A DNA stretch of 64,000 nt. Origin: Arthrobacter sp. 31Y. GTDB lineage: Bacteria > Actinomycetota > Actinomycetes > Actinomycetales > Micrococcaceae. The stretch's first letter is position 1; every line of letters starts with the position of its first letter. The notes below the pieces were generated by a model that worked only from the letters and a program-made list of their open reading frames with translations, was not told the DNA's origin and ran no database searches. Location of the stretch: assembly GCF_000526335.1 (NCBI RefSeq), contig NZ_JAFW01000001.1, positions 1,178,001-1,242,000 of the forward strand, given 5' to 3'. Shown here in pieces: positions 1-8,729 of the stretch. A program made the translations under genes and the position numbers.

Positions 1-1
1 C

Positions 2-262
2 GTAGCGGCGCGGACGCTACGGGAGTTGATGTACAAGCCAGGCAAAGGCACCTGGTTTTCTATGACTCTGGGCATCACGCCAGCCGGCGATGGCTGGGAA
101 GCCAGTTTCAACTACACGGAGAAGCCAGTCTGGGAGCTTGGTGATCCCGTCAACGACACTTTTGCCCAGGAGCTGTACCTCTTCCCCCGCGACGAGGAAC
201 ACATCCCCGACTGGTTCAAGGAAGCATTGAAAGGCGCAACCTGGACCCCGGGCTCCGACTAG
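2..262 (+). CDS. YezG/DUF600-like immunity protein, 5'-truncated by window edge
   Basis: Only the C-terminal ~86 residues are inside the window; the reading frame is open to base 2, so the gene starts upstream. The visible part is nearly a copy of the next gene: both have an ARTLR stretch, a GTWFSMTL strand, a YTEKPVWELG segment, and end in ELYLFPRDEEHIPDWFK. This layout (a tryptophan-led beta strand followed by a tyrosine-rich Y-N-Y strand) is reminiscent of the DUF600/YezG family, whose Bacillus member is the antitoxin of a LXG-type toxin. The family call is by eye and tentative. It lies 10 bp upstream of its paralogue on the same strand, probably in one transcript. Confidence 0.55.
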   Translation, partial: VAARTLRELMYKPGKGTWFSMTLGITPAGDGWEASFNYTEKPVWELGDPVNDTFAQELYLFPRDEEHIPDWFKEALKGATWTPGSD

Positions 263-272
263 GGCTTCCAGA

Positions 273-749
273 ATGACGCAAGGAACCACGTCACGGGACA
301 CTTTCGAAACAACTCTAAAACTCGAGAGAACCATTGCGGACGGACTTTGGGCCGTTCGGCCCCAAGACATCCAATGGGATGAGTTTGCATATGTTCGCTC
401 CGAAATCGGAAGCAGGGCAGGCTCCATCGCAAGGGCCTACGTAGCCGGCGCCGAGGTGAAACGCATCCACGTTGACAATAACGTTCTCATAGCAGCCCGG
501 ACGCTTAGGGACGTGATGTACCGTCCCAATCGGGGCACATGGTTCTCCATGACCCTCAAAGTCACTCCCAAAGGAGACAGCTGGGAAGCCGACTACAACT
601 ACACAGAAAAGCCCGTCTGGGAACTCGGCGAACCGGTCACCGACACGTACGCCCAAGAGCTATACCTCTTCCCCCGCGACGAGGAACACATCCCCGACTG
701 GTTCAAAGAAGAAATGAAGGGCGCTACCTGGACCCCGGAGGATGCCTAA
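273..749 (+). CDS. YezG/DUF600-like immunity protein, tandem paralogue
   Basis: A 158-residue soluble protein with no signal peptide. Residues 35-47 (WDEFAYVRSEIGS) and 89-111 (strand, turn, YNY strand) resemble the DUF600/YezG fold of small immunity proteins; the acidic end PRDEEHIPDWF is shared with the upstream copy. Start is an ATG 10 bp after the upstream stop. Tandem, diverged copies of one small acidic gene are typical of immunity-gene arrays beside polymorphic toxins, but no toxin is visible in this window; it would have to lie upstream. Function is inferred from similarity only. Confidence 0.6.
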   Translation: MTQGTTSRDTFETTLKLERTIADGLWAVRPQDIQWDEFAYVRSEIGSRAGSIARAYVAGAEVKRIHVDNNVLIAARTLRDVMYRPNRGTWFSMTLKVTPKGDSWEADYNYTEKPVWELGEPVTDTYAQELYLFPRDEEHIPDWFKEEMKGATWTPEDA

Positions 750-758
750 CCGCTGTGG

Positions 759-1460
759 TCAGCGGCTAGCCAACACTGCGTCGTACCGTTCCAGCGCGAT
801 CTCCGCCAACACAGGAGACGGCAGCAGCGGTGCAGCCACAATGTCCGCGCCTGCTTTGGCCAACTGGTCGTGGAAATAGCCAGTTGCCAGCAGGTAGGAG
901 GCAATGAAAACCCTGCCTGTCCCACCGTCTTCGGCGAGTTCGGAACGCAAGGAGGCGACGCCGTCGGGCACTGTTGGTTGGGCACTGGCGCCATAGGCGA
1001 CCCGCACTTTGTTGGGCAGCAGCTCACCGAGGAGTCGGCCCTGCTCTTCAGAGTCAACCGAGCCGTCCGGAAGGGACGATCCCGCGGCGGCCAGCAGCAC
1101 GCCGTCGTTCTCCTGCAGCCCGGCCGCACGCAGGTGGGTGGCCAACAACTCGGCCAGCCGCGGGTCCGGGCCCAACGGCCTGGCGGCCACTACTTCGGGC
1201 CGGGGCTTGATGGCTTTTGGAACGTCCACTTTGATGTGGAAGCCGGTAGAGAGCAAAAGCGGTACGACGACGGCGGGAGTCCCCTCAGGCAGGCCCTCCA
1301 CCACACCGCCCAGCTCGGGTTCCTGGACGTCCACGTAGGCCTCAACTACGCGCAACCCGGGGCGGAGTGCTTCGATTTCGGCCATGACCTGGCGAATGGC
1401 TGCCTGACCTTCGGCGTTCCGGGTTCCGTGGGCGCAAGCGATCAAAACGGGGCTGTTCAT
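759..1460 (-). CDS. CbiX/SirB-type sirohydrochlorin chelatase
   Basis: A 233-residue cytoplasmic protein that begins MNSPVLIACAHGTRN, the metal-binding histidine motif (His11) of class II chelatases. A second half with the AAAGSS and ATGYFHDQL segments reflects the duplicated CbiX/SirB fold. Family members insert Fe2+ into sirohydrochlorin to make siroheme, needed by sulfite and nitrite reductases; others insert Co2+ for cobalamin. The exact metal cannot be told from sequence. The start at 1460 was chosen because the CAHGT motif normally sits within the first dozen residues; the frame is open for 21 more codons upstream. No other siroheme genes are nearby. Confidence 0.85.
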   Translation of the reverse strand: MNSPVLIACAHGTRNAEGQAAIRQVMAEIEALRPGLRVVEAYVDVQEPELGGVVEGLPEGTPAVVVPLLLSTGFHIKVDVPKAIKPRPEVVAARPLGPDPRLAELLATHLRAAGLQENDGVLLAAAGSSLPDGSVDSEEQGRLLGELLPNKVRVAYGASAQPTVPDGVASLRSELAEDGGTGRVFIASYLLATGYFHDQLAKAGADIVAAPLLPSPVLAEIALERYDAVLASR

Positions 1461-1523
1461 GGGAGCTAGCGTAACGTTGAGCCAGCACCTGTTGTTAAGC
1501 GCGTTAAGAAAGAACCCGTCCAC

Positions 1524-2195
1524 TTGATTTCCTTTGACATTGTTCTTCTTTGGCTTGACCTCATCGGCGTGTTCTTTTTTGCTGTGTCAGGGTCGTTGTT
1601 GGCGGCCCGGAAGCAGTTCGACTTCGTGGGTTCCATACTGCTCGCCTCCATTGCGGCGCTGGGCGGTGGCGTAATCCGTGACATCGTGATCAACGCCGGT
1701 CCCCCTATCGCTTTCACCAACCCCGCGTACCTGGCCCCGCCGTTGTTGGCTGCGCTGCTGGTTTACTACTTGTTCTCCTCAGTGCAGCGCTTCACCTCTC
1801 TGCTGACCCTGTTCGACGCTGGCGGGCTGGCCTTGTTCTGCATCACAGGCACGCTGAAGGCAATCGGCGCGGGCATGAATCCGGTGGCTGCGATCCTGCT
1901 GGGGGTCACCACAGCCGTGGGCGGAGGACTGCTCCGCGACATCACCGCGAACGAAATCCCTACCTTGTTCAACAACCGCGATATCTATGCCCTGCCGGCC
2001 TTCGCGGGTGCCGGCTTGACCACGTTGTTGTGGAACCTTGGCCTGTTCAACGGGGTAACCGCTTGTGTCATTGCCGGCGTTGTTTTCGCTTTCCGGGTAA
2101 CCGCGTGGCGGCGCAGTTGGTATGTGCCGTTGGCTGTGCGCGGATGGCATCGAGCAGCCACCGGTGGGGGCGCAATTTCAGGTCCCCGGGATTAG
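1524..2195 (+). CDS. TRIC-like (UPF0126, YadS-type) membrane protein
   Basis: A 223-residue integral membrane protein with about seven hydrophobic segments arranged as two repeats. Each repeat ends a helix with the motif GGG-(V/L)-(I/L)-R-D (residues 47-53 and 133-139), the hallmark of the UPF0126/TRIC family, whose prokaryotic members are homotrimeric cation channels. Some members are annotated as glycine-transport-domain proteins. The start is TTG at 1524; it leaves only a short leader and no better start is seen. It is divergent from the chelatase. The C-terminal ~20 residues are basic and cytoplasmic. Confidence 0.8.
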   Translation: MISFDIVLLWLDLIGVFFFAVSGSLLAARKQFDFVGSILLASIAALGGGVIRDIVINAGPPIAFTNPAYLAPPLLAALLVYYLFSSVQRFTSLLTLFDAGGLALFCITGTLKAIGAGMNPVAAILLGVTTAVGGGLLRDITANEIPTLFNNRDIYALPAFAGAGLTTLLWNLGLFNGVTACVIAGVVFAFRVTAWRRSWYVPLAVRGWHRAATGGGAISGPRD

Positions 2196-2208
2196 CTAGG
2201 ATAAGAGC

Positions 2209-2634
2209 ATGACTGACATGTTCCTCGAGAAGTTCCGCGCGCTGGTCCCAAAGTATCTCGAGGATGAATGGCAGGAAGAAGACGGCCTCACGCCGGCCGA
2301 GCTGGACGACGCCCTGGCCGATCACTCCTTCACCATCCCGCTGGTTCTGCGCGAGTTCTACCTTGCAATCGGTGGCTGCGAGGACCTCATGGAGGCTTAC
2401 CACTACTTCTGGGACCCCGAGGAACTCGAAGTAGACGACGAAGGCTTCCTCATGTTCCTTGAGGACGAGGACGAGCAATTCACCTGGGGCTTCCGCACCG
2501 CCGATCTCAGCATCCCGGACCCCATCGTCTGGCGCCGCAACAACGCCCGCGGCCAGTGGAAGAGCGAAGAAGGCACGTTCTCCGAGTTCGCCTTCGACAT
2601 GTTCGAGTGGGCATTCAACGACGACGAAGACTAA
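2209..2634 (+). CDS. SMI1/KNR4 (SUKH) family protein
   Basis: A very acidic 141-residue protein. The segment FTIPLVLREFYLAIGG near residues 41-56 is the SUKH signature (proline, then L-R-E-F-Y and a double glycine), followed by aspartate/glutamate-rich strands (DPEELEVDDEGFLMFLEDED) and QFTWGF. SUKH proteins are often immunity proteins against contact-dependent or polymorphic toxins, but many are stand-alone housekeeping members. Here no toxin gene is adjacent. It lies 13 bp after the TRIC-like gene and could be cotranscribed. A nested hairpin follows and may terminate transcription. Confidence 0.75.
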   Translation: MTDMFLEKFRALVPKYLEDEWQEEDGLTPAELDDALADHSFTIPLVLREFYLAIGGCEDLMEAYHYFWDPEELEVDDEGFLMFLEDEDEQFTWGFRTADLSIPDPIVWRRNNARGQWKSEEGTFSEFAFDMFEWAFNDDED

Positions 2635-2650
2635 GTTCACTTTTCCACGG

Positions 2651-2744
2651 GGGTTCCTGACCCTGTTTGATCTACTATCAGCCCCTATGCAACCTTCATT
2701 GGTTGCATAGGGGCTGTTTTGTGTTCAAAGAAGGTCACGAAGCC
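2651..2744. repeat. Nested hairpin repeat, copy 1
   Basis: An inner perfect 15-bp stem (2680-2694 paired with 2701-2715, core CCCCTATGCAACC, loop TTCATT) sits inside an outer imperfect stem (2651-2670 with 2725-2744, core TTCCTGACCCTGTTTGA). The arms of the outer stem match those of the second copy at 3904-3999, so this is a repeat and not just a terminator. A TGTTTT run follows the inner stem, so it may also terminate the SUKH gene. Confidence 0.85.
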
Positions 2745-3014
2745 ACAGGTTTCCGGGCTTAAACGGAATGGCCCCGGCTCGCTGCAACGTTACGAGTCAT
2801 ACGCTGCACCGAACCGGGACCACAATCTCCGTTCGCATCAGACCCACCGGAGGCATTTAGTGGATCCGTGAATAGCTTATGACAATCCTGTCATATGTGC
2901 AACTCCTGGGGTCAATGAAATTTCGAGGTCACCGCGCGCTCTTTACGGTCTCGTGGAGTTATCCACATAGACCGAAATGCCGGCTCCGGGCAATTTCCAG
3001 GGCAGCAAGCATGG
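2745..3014. other. Intergenic stretch without recognised gene
   Basis: Together with the hairpin repeat just upstream this makes a 380-base gap between the SUKH gene and the AbiEi-N/DUF559 gene. No open frame with family resemblance was recognised on either strand. It presumably holds the promoter of the downstream gene. Confidence 0.6.
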
Positions 3015-3887
3015 ATGATGGACCTCACCGAATTCCTCCGAATCAGACACGGTGCCGCCAAGACCGCGGACTTGAAGCGCGCCGGCTTCTCAGAAAAAAC
3101 ACTTGCAACCGCGGTGGCCTCCGGCTCGGTGTCTAAGCTGCAGCGCGGCGTCTACGTAGGCAAAGGAGCAACCCCCGACGTCGTAGCCGCCTTTCGCAAG
3201 AATGGCCGCCTGACGTGCATCTCGGCGGCGAGGTTCTACAGCCTTTGGGTGCTTCGTAAACCAACTACCCTACATCTGAGCTGCGGAAACGGACTGGCCA
3301 AACCTGACATTGTTGACCACGCCTCGATGACCCATCCCCCGCATTCCTACCTGCCTGTTGCCGGTGTAGCCGACGTTCTGATCCATGCGCTCAGATGCCT
3401 CCCGGAATTGGAATCGCTGGTCATGGTTCAAAGTGCAGTGAGCCGGGCGCTACTTGGCCCGGACTATCTGAGATCAAAGCTGCCAGGCACGCGGAATGGA
3501 CGGGCGAGGGCAGTTCTGGGATTGGTCATTCCGAGGTCTGATTCGTTACTGGAAGTTTTGGCTCATACGCACTTCACCAGGGCCGGACTGAGGGTGAGCA
3601 TGCACGTTCAACTGCAAGATGTTGGCGAAGTCGACTGCCTGATCAACGAATGCCTAGTCATCGAGCTCGACGGCGGGACTCACTTGGAAGGCAGGCAAGT
3701 GAAGAAGGACCAGTACCGGAACAATGCCAGCATGCGCGGCGGGCTGCTGGTCCTTCGCTATTACTACTCCGACGTCGTCCATCACCCAAGGGAGATGGTG
3801 GCTGAGGTGCTCGCCGTACTGGGCAACCGGGAAGCCGGCCATTTCGGACCGCCGCGCTGGACGCCAAAATGGGTACCGGCGTCGTGA
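3015..3887 (+). CDS. AbiEi-like HTH + DUF559 nuclease-like protein
   Basis: A 290-residue protein with two parts. Residues 1-50 look like the AbiEi antitoxin N-terminal winged helix (LKRAGFSEKTLATAVASGSVSKLQRGVYV). Residues ~175-275 look like DUF559, a Vsr-like PD-(D/E)XK fold: Glu180 in SLLEVLAH, Asp207 in GEVDCLI, then Glu217 and Asp219 in VIELDGG, and a following charged helix with K-D-x-Y-R-N. Such two-part proteins are common and multicopy in actinobacteria; their role is unknown. The gene stands alone and is bracketed by two copies of the same nested hairpin repeat (2651-2744 and 3904-3999). No partner toxin (AbiEii) is present. Confidence 0.7.
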   Translation: MMDLTEFLRIRHGAAKTADLKRAGFSEKTLATAVASGSVSKLQRGVYVGKGATPDVVAAFRKNGRLTCISAARFYSLWVLRKPTTLHLSCGNGLAKPDIVDHASMTHPPHSYLPVAGVADVLIHALRCLPELESLVMVQSAVSRALLGPDYLRSKLPGTRNGRARAVLGLVIPRSDSLLEVLAHTHFTRAGLRVSMHVQLQDVGEVDCLINECLVIELDGGTHLEGRQVKKDQYRNNASMRGGLLVLRYYYSDVVHHPREMVAEVLAVLGNREAGHFGPPRWTPKWVPAS

Positions 3888-3903
3888 TTCGAGCATTTTG
3901 CCG

Positions 3904-3999
3904 TGGCATCCTGACCTCGTTTGAAACGACAATGGCCGCTATGCAACACATTTAGGGTGCATAGCGGCCGTCAGGCGTTCAAACAGGGTCAGGAAGCCA
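3904..3999. repeat. Nested hairpin repeat, copy 2
   Basis: An inner perfect 12-bp stem (3934-3945 with 3958-3969, GGCCGCTATGCA) lies inside an outer 22-bp stem with three mismatches (3904-3925 with 3978-3999, core CCTGTTTGAA on the right arm's complement). Arm sequences and the CTATGCAAC core are shared with copy 1 at 2651-2744. It lies between the 3' ends of two convergent genes, so it may double as a bidirectional terminator. Confidence 0.85.
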
Positions 4000-4021
4000 C
4001 AATCCCGAAAGCGAAGGAAAC

Positions 4022-5125
4022 CTAGCTGCTGCGGTCCACCACAGCATGTGCAAAGTTGGTCAGCGACGCCTTCACGACGCCCTCCGGCAGCGGGTCCAGG
4101 GCCGCAACGGCTTCAGCGGACCACTGGCGGGCGATCTTCCAGGACTCATTGGTGACAGGGTGCTCGCGCAACCCGGCTACCGCCTCAGCCAGAGCTGCGT
4201 CAGATGACAGGTCGCCGTCGATCAATTCAAGGAGGGCAGCAGCGGAGGCATCCCCCGCAGCAGCATCCCGGCGAAGCAGCAGGACGGGCAAGGTGGGTAC
4301 CCCTTCGCGGAGGTCGGTGCCCGGGGACTTGCCGGACTTAACCTTCACGCCGGTGACATCAATGACATCGTCGGCAAGCTGGAAGGCCACGCCAACCTTC
4401 TCGCCGTATTCCACCAGCAGGTCCTCGTAGGACTCGTCGGCTCCGGCGAAGATCGCACCGAGCTGGCCGGACGCCGCAACCAGCGAGCCGGTCTTGTCAG
4501 CGATGACGGACAGGTAGTGATCTACGGGATCTTCGTCTTCCCGCGGTCCCACGGTCTCGTGGAGCTGGCCGAGGCACAGCCGCTCGAAGGTACGCGCCTG
4601 GATGCCCAGCGCCCGGGAACCGAGCTCGGATACCAGGATGGAGGCGCGGGCAAAGATGAGGTCGCCGGTGAGGATGGCCACCGAGTTGCCCCATACTTCG
4701 TGGGCAGTGGGAGCACCGCGGCGGAAGGGAGCGGAGTCCATCACATCGTCGTGGTACAGCGTGGCAAGGTGCGTCAGTTCCACTACAACAGCCGCCTGGA
4801 CTACCTCGGGCCGTGAAGCATCACCGAGGTGGGCACACAGAAGGGTCAGCAGCGGACGAATGCGCTTGCCGCCGGCTTCCACCAGATGGCGCGACGTCGC
4901 GTCGGCCAAAGGATCCGAGTTGGAGATGGCTTCGCGGAGCTTCTTCTCCACCCTGGCAAGGTTGGTGGTGATGGCCGGGCCGAGCTCGGCATCGCCGGCA
5001 ATGGCAGCGAATCCGGCGGGCAGCTGGAGTCCCGTTGCGATCGCGGTGGTGTTGGGAGCAGGCTCAACAGCCTGCGGCAAGCCGTGCCCGGCATGCGTCC
5101 AGCTGTGTTCGGCAGAGTTCGTCAC
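4022..5125 (-). CDS. Polyprenyl diphosphate synthase (menaquinone side chain)
   Basis: A 367-residue trans-prenyltransferase. The first aspartate-rich motif is HDDVMD (residues 125-130) and the second is LADDVIDV (250-257); GGKRIRPLL (85-93) and LTGDLIFARA are further family blocks. It condenses isopentenyl diphosphates onto an allylic starter to make the long side chain of menaquinone. Product length cannot be read from sequence; nonaprenyl would fit MK-9. An N-terminal extension of about 40 residues is low-complexity. The start is GTG. It is the last gene of the menG-reductase-synthase run, 9 bp after the reductase stop, so coupling is likely. Confidence 0.88.
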   Translation of the reverse strand: MTNSAEHSWTHAGHGLPQAVEPAPNTTAIATGLQLPAGFAAIAGDAELGPAITTNLARVEKKLREAISNSDPLADATSRHLVEAGGKRIRPLLTLLCAHLGDASRPEVVQAAVVVELTHLATLYHDDVMDSAPFRRGAPTAHEVWGNSVAILTGDLIFARASILVSELGSRALGIQARTFERLCLGQLHETVGPREDEDPVDHYLSVIADKTGSLVAASGQLGAIFAGADESYEDLLVEYGEKVGVAFQLADDVIDVTGVKVKSGKSPGTDLREGVPTLPVLLLRRDAAAGDASAAALLELIDGDLSSDAALAEAVAGLREHPVTNESWKIARQWSAEAVAALDPLPEGVVKASLTNFAHAVVDRSS

Positions 5126-5134
5126 GGGTTAACC

Positions 5135-6478
5135 CTAACTAGTTGTTGCGGAAACCGCGGTGTTGGTGCCTGCCGGGGTAAGGGCGCGGGCAGAGGAAGT
5201 GTTGGAGGTGGCCGGAACCAGCATCTCGAGGACGCGGATAACGCGGTCTTCGAAGCCCTTTGCGGACGGATCCGTGAGGTTGGCCAGCATTCGAACCACA
5301 AAGCGCATGAGCACAGGGATGGGCATGCCCGTGCGCAGTGCCAGCTTCATCACGGCGGGCTTCCCAATCAAAGAGGCAAACATGCGGCCCAGGGTGAAGT
5401 GTGAACCCCACTGGTCCCGTACATAGTCCGCGTACCGCGCGAGGTGAGCATCGGCGTCGTGCGTGGACCATCCGGCAGAAGCCGAGCGCGACGAAGCGTC
5501 AATCAAGAACTCAGCTGCGAACCGGGCCGATTCCATCGCGTAGGAAATGCCCTCGCCGTTGAACGGGGACACCATGCCACCGGCGTCGCCCAGGAGGAGC
5601 AGCCCGGGCGAGTAGTGCGGCGTGCGGTTGAAGCCCATGGGCAGCGCTGCGCCACGGATCTCCCCCACCTGATTTTCCGGCGTGAAGCCCCACTCTGAGG
5701 GCATCCCGGCGGTCCATTCGCGGAGGACCTGCTTGTAGTCGAGCTTGCCAAATTCCTTGGAAGAGTTCAGGATTCCCAGGCCAACGTTGGATGTTCCGTC
5801 GCCAACCCCGAACACCCATCCGTATCCGGGCAGCGGCTTTCCGGACTTGCCGGGGAGTTCCAGCCAGCCTTCCATCCAGTCATCGTCATGCCTGGGCGAG
5901 GTGAAGTACGTACGGACTGCGACGCCCAGCGGCCGGTCGTCCCGCTTGTGCATACCCAGCGACACGGCGGTGCGCGTCGAGTTGCCGTCAGCGGCGAGTA
6001 CGACGTCGGCGTGGAAGTCGCGTGTTTCGCCCGTCTTGCGTCCGGATTCGTCCAGGATAGAAGCTTGGACGCCGATGACGCGGCCATCTTCTGCAGTCAA
6101 TGCGGAGGTGACGCTGTGGCGTTCAAGCACGACGGCGCCCGCGGACTCAGCGTGACGGGCCAGGTCCTCGTCAAAACCGAGCCGGGTCCGGATCAGGCCG
6201 TAGGTGGGAAGGTCGGCCACCTCGGGCCATGGCAGTTCGATGGTGCGGCCACCGGCAATGAGGCGGAGGCCCCTGTTGCGCCTCCAACCCTCCGAGACAG
6301 CGTGCGGCAGTCCGAGCTTCTGGATTTCGCGAACGGCTCGAGGAGTCAGGCCGTCGCCGCACACTTTTTCACGGGGAAAGGAAGTCTTTTCCAGCACCGT
6401 GACATCGATGCCCTGCTGGGCGAGGTAATACGCAGCGGTGGACCCTGCCGGGCCCGCGCCAACAATCAGTACTTTCAC
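5135..6478 (-). CDS. Geranylgeranyl-reductase-family oxidoreductase, MenJ-like menaquinone reductase
   Basis: A 447-residue FAD enzyme. It opens with the Rossmann motif VGAGPAGSTAAYYLA and the E-K-x-x-x-x-R-E-K-V-C-G-D-G-L-T-P block typical of geranylgeranyl reductases, and has GDAGGMVSPFNGEGISYAME near residue 300 for the FAD second site. In mycobacteria the homologue MenJ saturates one double bond in the menaquinone side chain. Its position between menG and the prenyl synthase supports the same role here, giving a dihydrogenated menaquinone. Start is GTG at 6478, 27 bp after the menG stop. Alternative substrates (archaeal-type lipids) are unlikely in this setting. Confidence 0.82.
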   Translation of the reverse strand: MKVLIVGAGPAGSTAAYYLAQQGIDVTVLEKTSFPREKVCGDGLTPRAVREIQKLGLPHAVSEGWRRNRGLRLIAGGRTIELPWPEVADLPTYGLIRTRLGFDEDLARHAESAGAVVLERHSVTSALTAEDGRVIGVQASILDESGRKTGETRDFHADVVLAADGNSTRTAVSLGMHKRDDRPLGVAVRTYFTSPRHDDDWMEGWLELPGKSGKPLPGYGWVFGVGDGTSNVGLGILNSSKEFGKLDYKQVLREWTAGMPSEWGFTPENQVGEIRGAALPMGFNRTPHYSPGLLLLGDAGGMVSPFNGEGISYAMESARFAAEFLIDASSRSASAGWSTHDADAHLARYADYVRDQWGSHFTLGRMFASLIGKPAVMKLALRTGMPIPVLMRFVVRMLANLTDPSAKGFEDRVIRVLEMLVPATSNTSSARALTPAGTNTAVSATTS

Positions 6479-6505
6479 GACGTCCTAATCAACGGGCTGT
6501 GCTTG

Positions 6506-7267
6506 TTAGCCGGCTTGGTGGCGCGGCTTGATCTGGCGGCGGAGCTTGGCCACGGGAACACTCTCGCGGTGCTCCGCGGGCTTTTGCGCACGGTGCACGG
6601 CAACGATTCCGCCACTGAGGTTGCGGTAGGTGACGTCCGTCCAGCCTGCGTCCTTGAGCCACTGGGCCAAGTGATCCTGGTCCGGCCAGGCGCGGATGGA
6701 CTCGGCGAGGTACACGTAGGCGTCCGGGTTGGAGGAAACCTTGGTGGCGATGGCCGGGAGCGCGCGCATCAGGTACTCGGTGTAGAGGTTGCGCCACAGG
6801 GGAACCACCGGGTGGGAGAACTCGGCAATGACCAGGCGGCCGCCAGGCTTGGTGACGCGCAGCATTTCCTCGAGGGCCTTGCGGGGTTCAACCACATTGC
6901 GGAGGCCGAAGGAAATGGTGGAAGCGTCGAAGCTGTTGTCAGCGAACGGCAAGTTGGTGGCGTCGCCGGCAATGAAGTCGATGTCCGGGCGGCGGCGTTT
7001 GCCCACCTTAAGCATGCCCAGGGAGAAGTCGCATGCCACGACGTCCACGCCTGCGTCGGCGTAGGGTTCGCTGGATGTTCCCGTTCCGGCGGCGAGGTCC
7101 AGGACCTTCTGACCCACCTTGACGTCCATGGCATCAACCACGATCCGGCGCCAACGGCGTGTCTGCCCCATGGACAGGACATCATTGACGACGTCGTATT
7201 TTGGGGCGACATCATCAAACATCGTCGCAACTTCGTCCGGACGCTTTTCCAAGGATGCTCGGTTCAC
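6506..7267 (-). CDS. menG: Demethylmenaquinone methyltransferase
   Basis: A 253-residue class I SAM methyltransferase. It carries the UbiE/MenG signature [18 protein letters not shown] (residues 17-34), the SAM loop [10 protein letters not shown] (55-64) and the second signature [15 protein letters not shown]. It adds the ring methyl group in the last step of menaquinone synthesis. The C-terminal ~30 residues beyond GGIVAVHRA are basic and variable. The start is GTG. It heads a three-gene run with the reductase and prenyl synthase and is divergent from menF, with 91 bp between the starts that must hold both promoters. Confidence 0.92.
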   Translation of the reverse strand: MNRASLEKRPDEVATMFDDVAPKYDVVNDVLSMGQTRRWRRIVVDAMDVKVGQKVLDLAAGTGTSSEPYADAGVDVVACDFSLGMLKVGKRRRPDIDFIAGDATNLPFADNSFDASTISFGLRNVVEPRKALEEMLRVTKPGGRLVIAEFSHPVVPLWRNLYTEYLMRALPAIATKVSSNPDAYVYLAESIRAWPDQDHLAQWLKDAGWTDVTYRNLSGGIVAVHRAQKPAEHRESVPVAKLRRQIKPRHQAG

Positions 7268-7358
7268 CCTGTAATTGTCTCAGACATTCAAGCGACTTTG
7301 CTGCGCTGTAGAAGTCGGCTCAGAATCTGGCTGAACTCGGGAGTACTGTTGTTCCATC

Positions 7359-8729
7359 ATGACGAGCACGCTCCGCACCTTGACAGTCCCCCTCGATGTT
7401 GAAACATCCTCCGGGGGGCTGCCGTCGTTTCTGGTGCGGGACGACGTCCTGTGCTGGTCCCGCCGCGAAGCCGGCCTGGTGGGCTATGGCGAGCTGACCC
7501 GCTTCAACGCCACAGGCCCGGAGAGATTCCTGGAGGCCGACATCTGGTGGCGGCACCTCATTATTGAGGCGGAAATCACGGATCTTGTGGAGGTCCCGGG
7601 CACCGGTCCGGTGGCCTTCGGCTCCTTTGCCTTCTCCAAAACATCCCCGCACGTGTCCCGTTTGATCCTCCCCGAACTCGTGATCGGCATCCGCGACGGC
7701 CTCGCCTGGGCCACCCAGTTAACGTTCGACGACGGCCCCCTCACCGAGGCGGGCGTCCTCGCCTCCGTGGACCGCTGGCTTACTGAGCCAGAGCCCAACG
7801 GCAACGGTTCAGCCAGCGGAGGGCCCGACGTCGGACTCTCACCGGACGCTATTGCGGCGAACGGTTCGGCTCGTCACCCCAGCCGCGGTTCTCTAAGCCG
7901 AGGCTCCCTGAGTGAGGCCGCTTGGATGCAGGCCGTTTCCAACGGCGTGGAGGAAATCCGCGGCGGAAAGCTCGAGAAGCTGGTGCTGGCCCGCGACGTC
8001 GTGGCCACCCTTCCCGAGGGCGTCAACGCTGCTGAGGTTCTTCGTCAGCTTGCGGCGAGGTACCGCGAATGCTGGACGTACGGCGTCGACGGACTGGTGG
8101 GTGCTACGCCGGAGATGCTGATTCAGGTGGAGGGCCGCACTGCGCAGGCGCGCGTGCTGGCTGGAACCTTGGATCGCCGCGATGCGGACGGCATGGATGG
8201 TTCCCCCATGGAGTATGCGGAACGGGTCCTGGCTGGTTCGGAAAAACAGCGCCATGAGCACGAGATCGCCATAGATTCACTGACCCGGCAGCTCGCTCCT
8301 TTCTCCGAGGCGATGAATTCCCATAGCGAGCCCTTCATTCTGGAGCTGCCCAACGTCTGGCATCTTGCCTCGGACGTGAAGGCGGAGCTGGCGGACATCG
8401 AGGGCCACGTTCCTACCTGCCTTGCCCTGATCAACGCCCTGCATCCCACAGCGGCGGTTTGCGGAACGCCCACTTTGGTAGCCGGTGCCCTGATCCGCAA
8501 ACTGGAGCATTTGGACCGCGGCCCTTACGCCGGGCCGGTGGGTTGGCTGGACGCTGCCGGCAATGGTGAATGGGGCATCGCACTCCGTGGCGCTGTCATT
8601 GAGGATGCCAACACGGTGCGCTTGTATGCCGGTTGCGGGATTGTGGAAGGGTCTGTGCCTGAGGCCGAATTGGCTGAGACGTGGGCTAAATTCCGGCCAA
8701 TGCTGGAAGCGCTGGGCATCACGCGCTAA
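7359..8729 (+). CDS. menF: Isochorismate synthase (MenF/EntC family)
   Basis: A 456-residue chorismate-binding enzyme. The catalytic domain fills the C-terminal two thirds: KLEKLVLARDV, the substrate-pocket segment GATPEMLI, the SxKxxHEH-like block GSEKQRHEHEI, then TCLALINALHPTAAVCGTP and the end GCGIVEGSVPEAELAETWAK, all standard for isochorismate synthases. It converts chorismate to isochorismate for MenD. A siderophore-specific EntC role is unlikely because the gene sits among men genes and no siderophore genes are present. A low-complexity insert (SRGSLSRGSLSE, around residue 170) separates the two domains. Confidence 0.9.
   Translation: MTSTLRTLTVPLDVETSSGGLPSFLVRDDVLCWSRREAGLVGYGELTRFNATGPERFLEADIWWRHLIIEAEITDLVEVPGTGPVAFGSFAFSKTSPHVSRLILPELVIGIRDGLAWATQLTFDDGPLTEAGVLASVDRWLTEPEPNGNGSASGGPDVGLSPDAIAANGSARHPSRGSLSRGSLSEAAWMQAVSNGVEEIRGGKLEKLVLARDVVATLPEGVNAAEVLRQLAARYRECWTYGVDGLVGATPEMLIQVEGRTAQARVLAGTLDRRDADGMDGSPMEYAERVLAGSEKQRHEHEIAIDSLTRQLAPFSEAMNSHSEPFILELPNVWHLASDVKAELADIEGHVPTCLALINALHPTAAVCGTPTLVAGALIRKLEHLDRGPYAGPVGWLDAAGNGEWGIALRGAVIEDANTVRLYAGCGIVEGSVPEAELAETWAKFRPMLEALGITR

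Noticed and set aside
5888..7402. Long open frame on the plus strand (504 codons)
   Set aside because: It is the antisense shadow of the reductase and menG genes, which have clear family motifs; the plus frame shows none.
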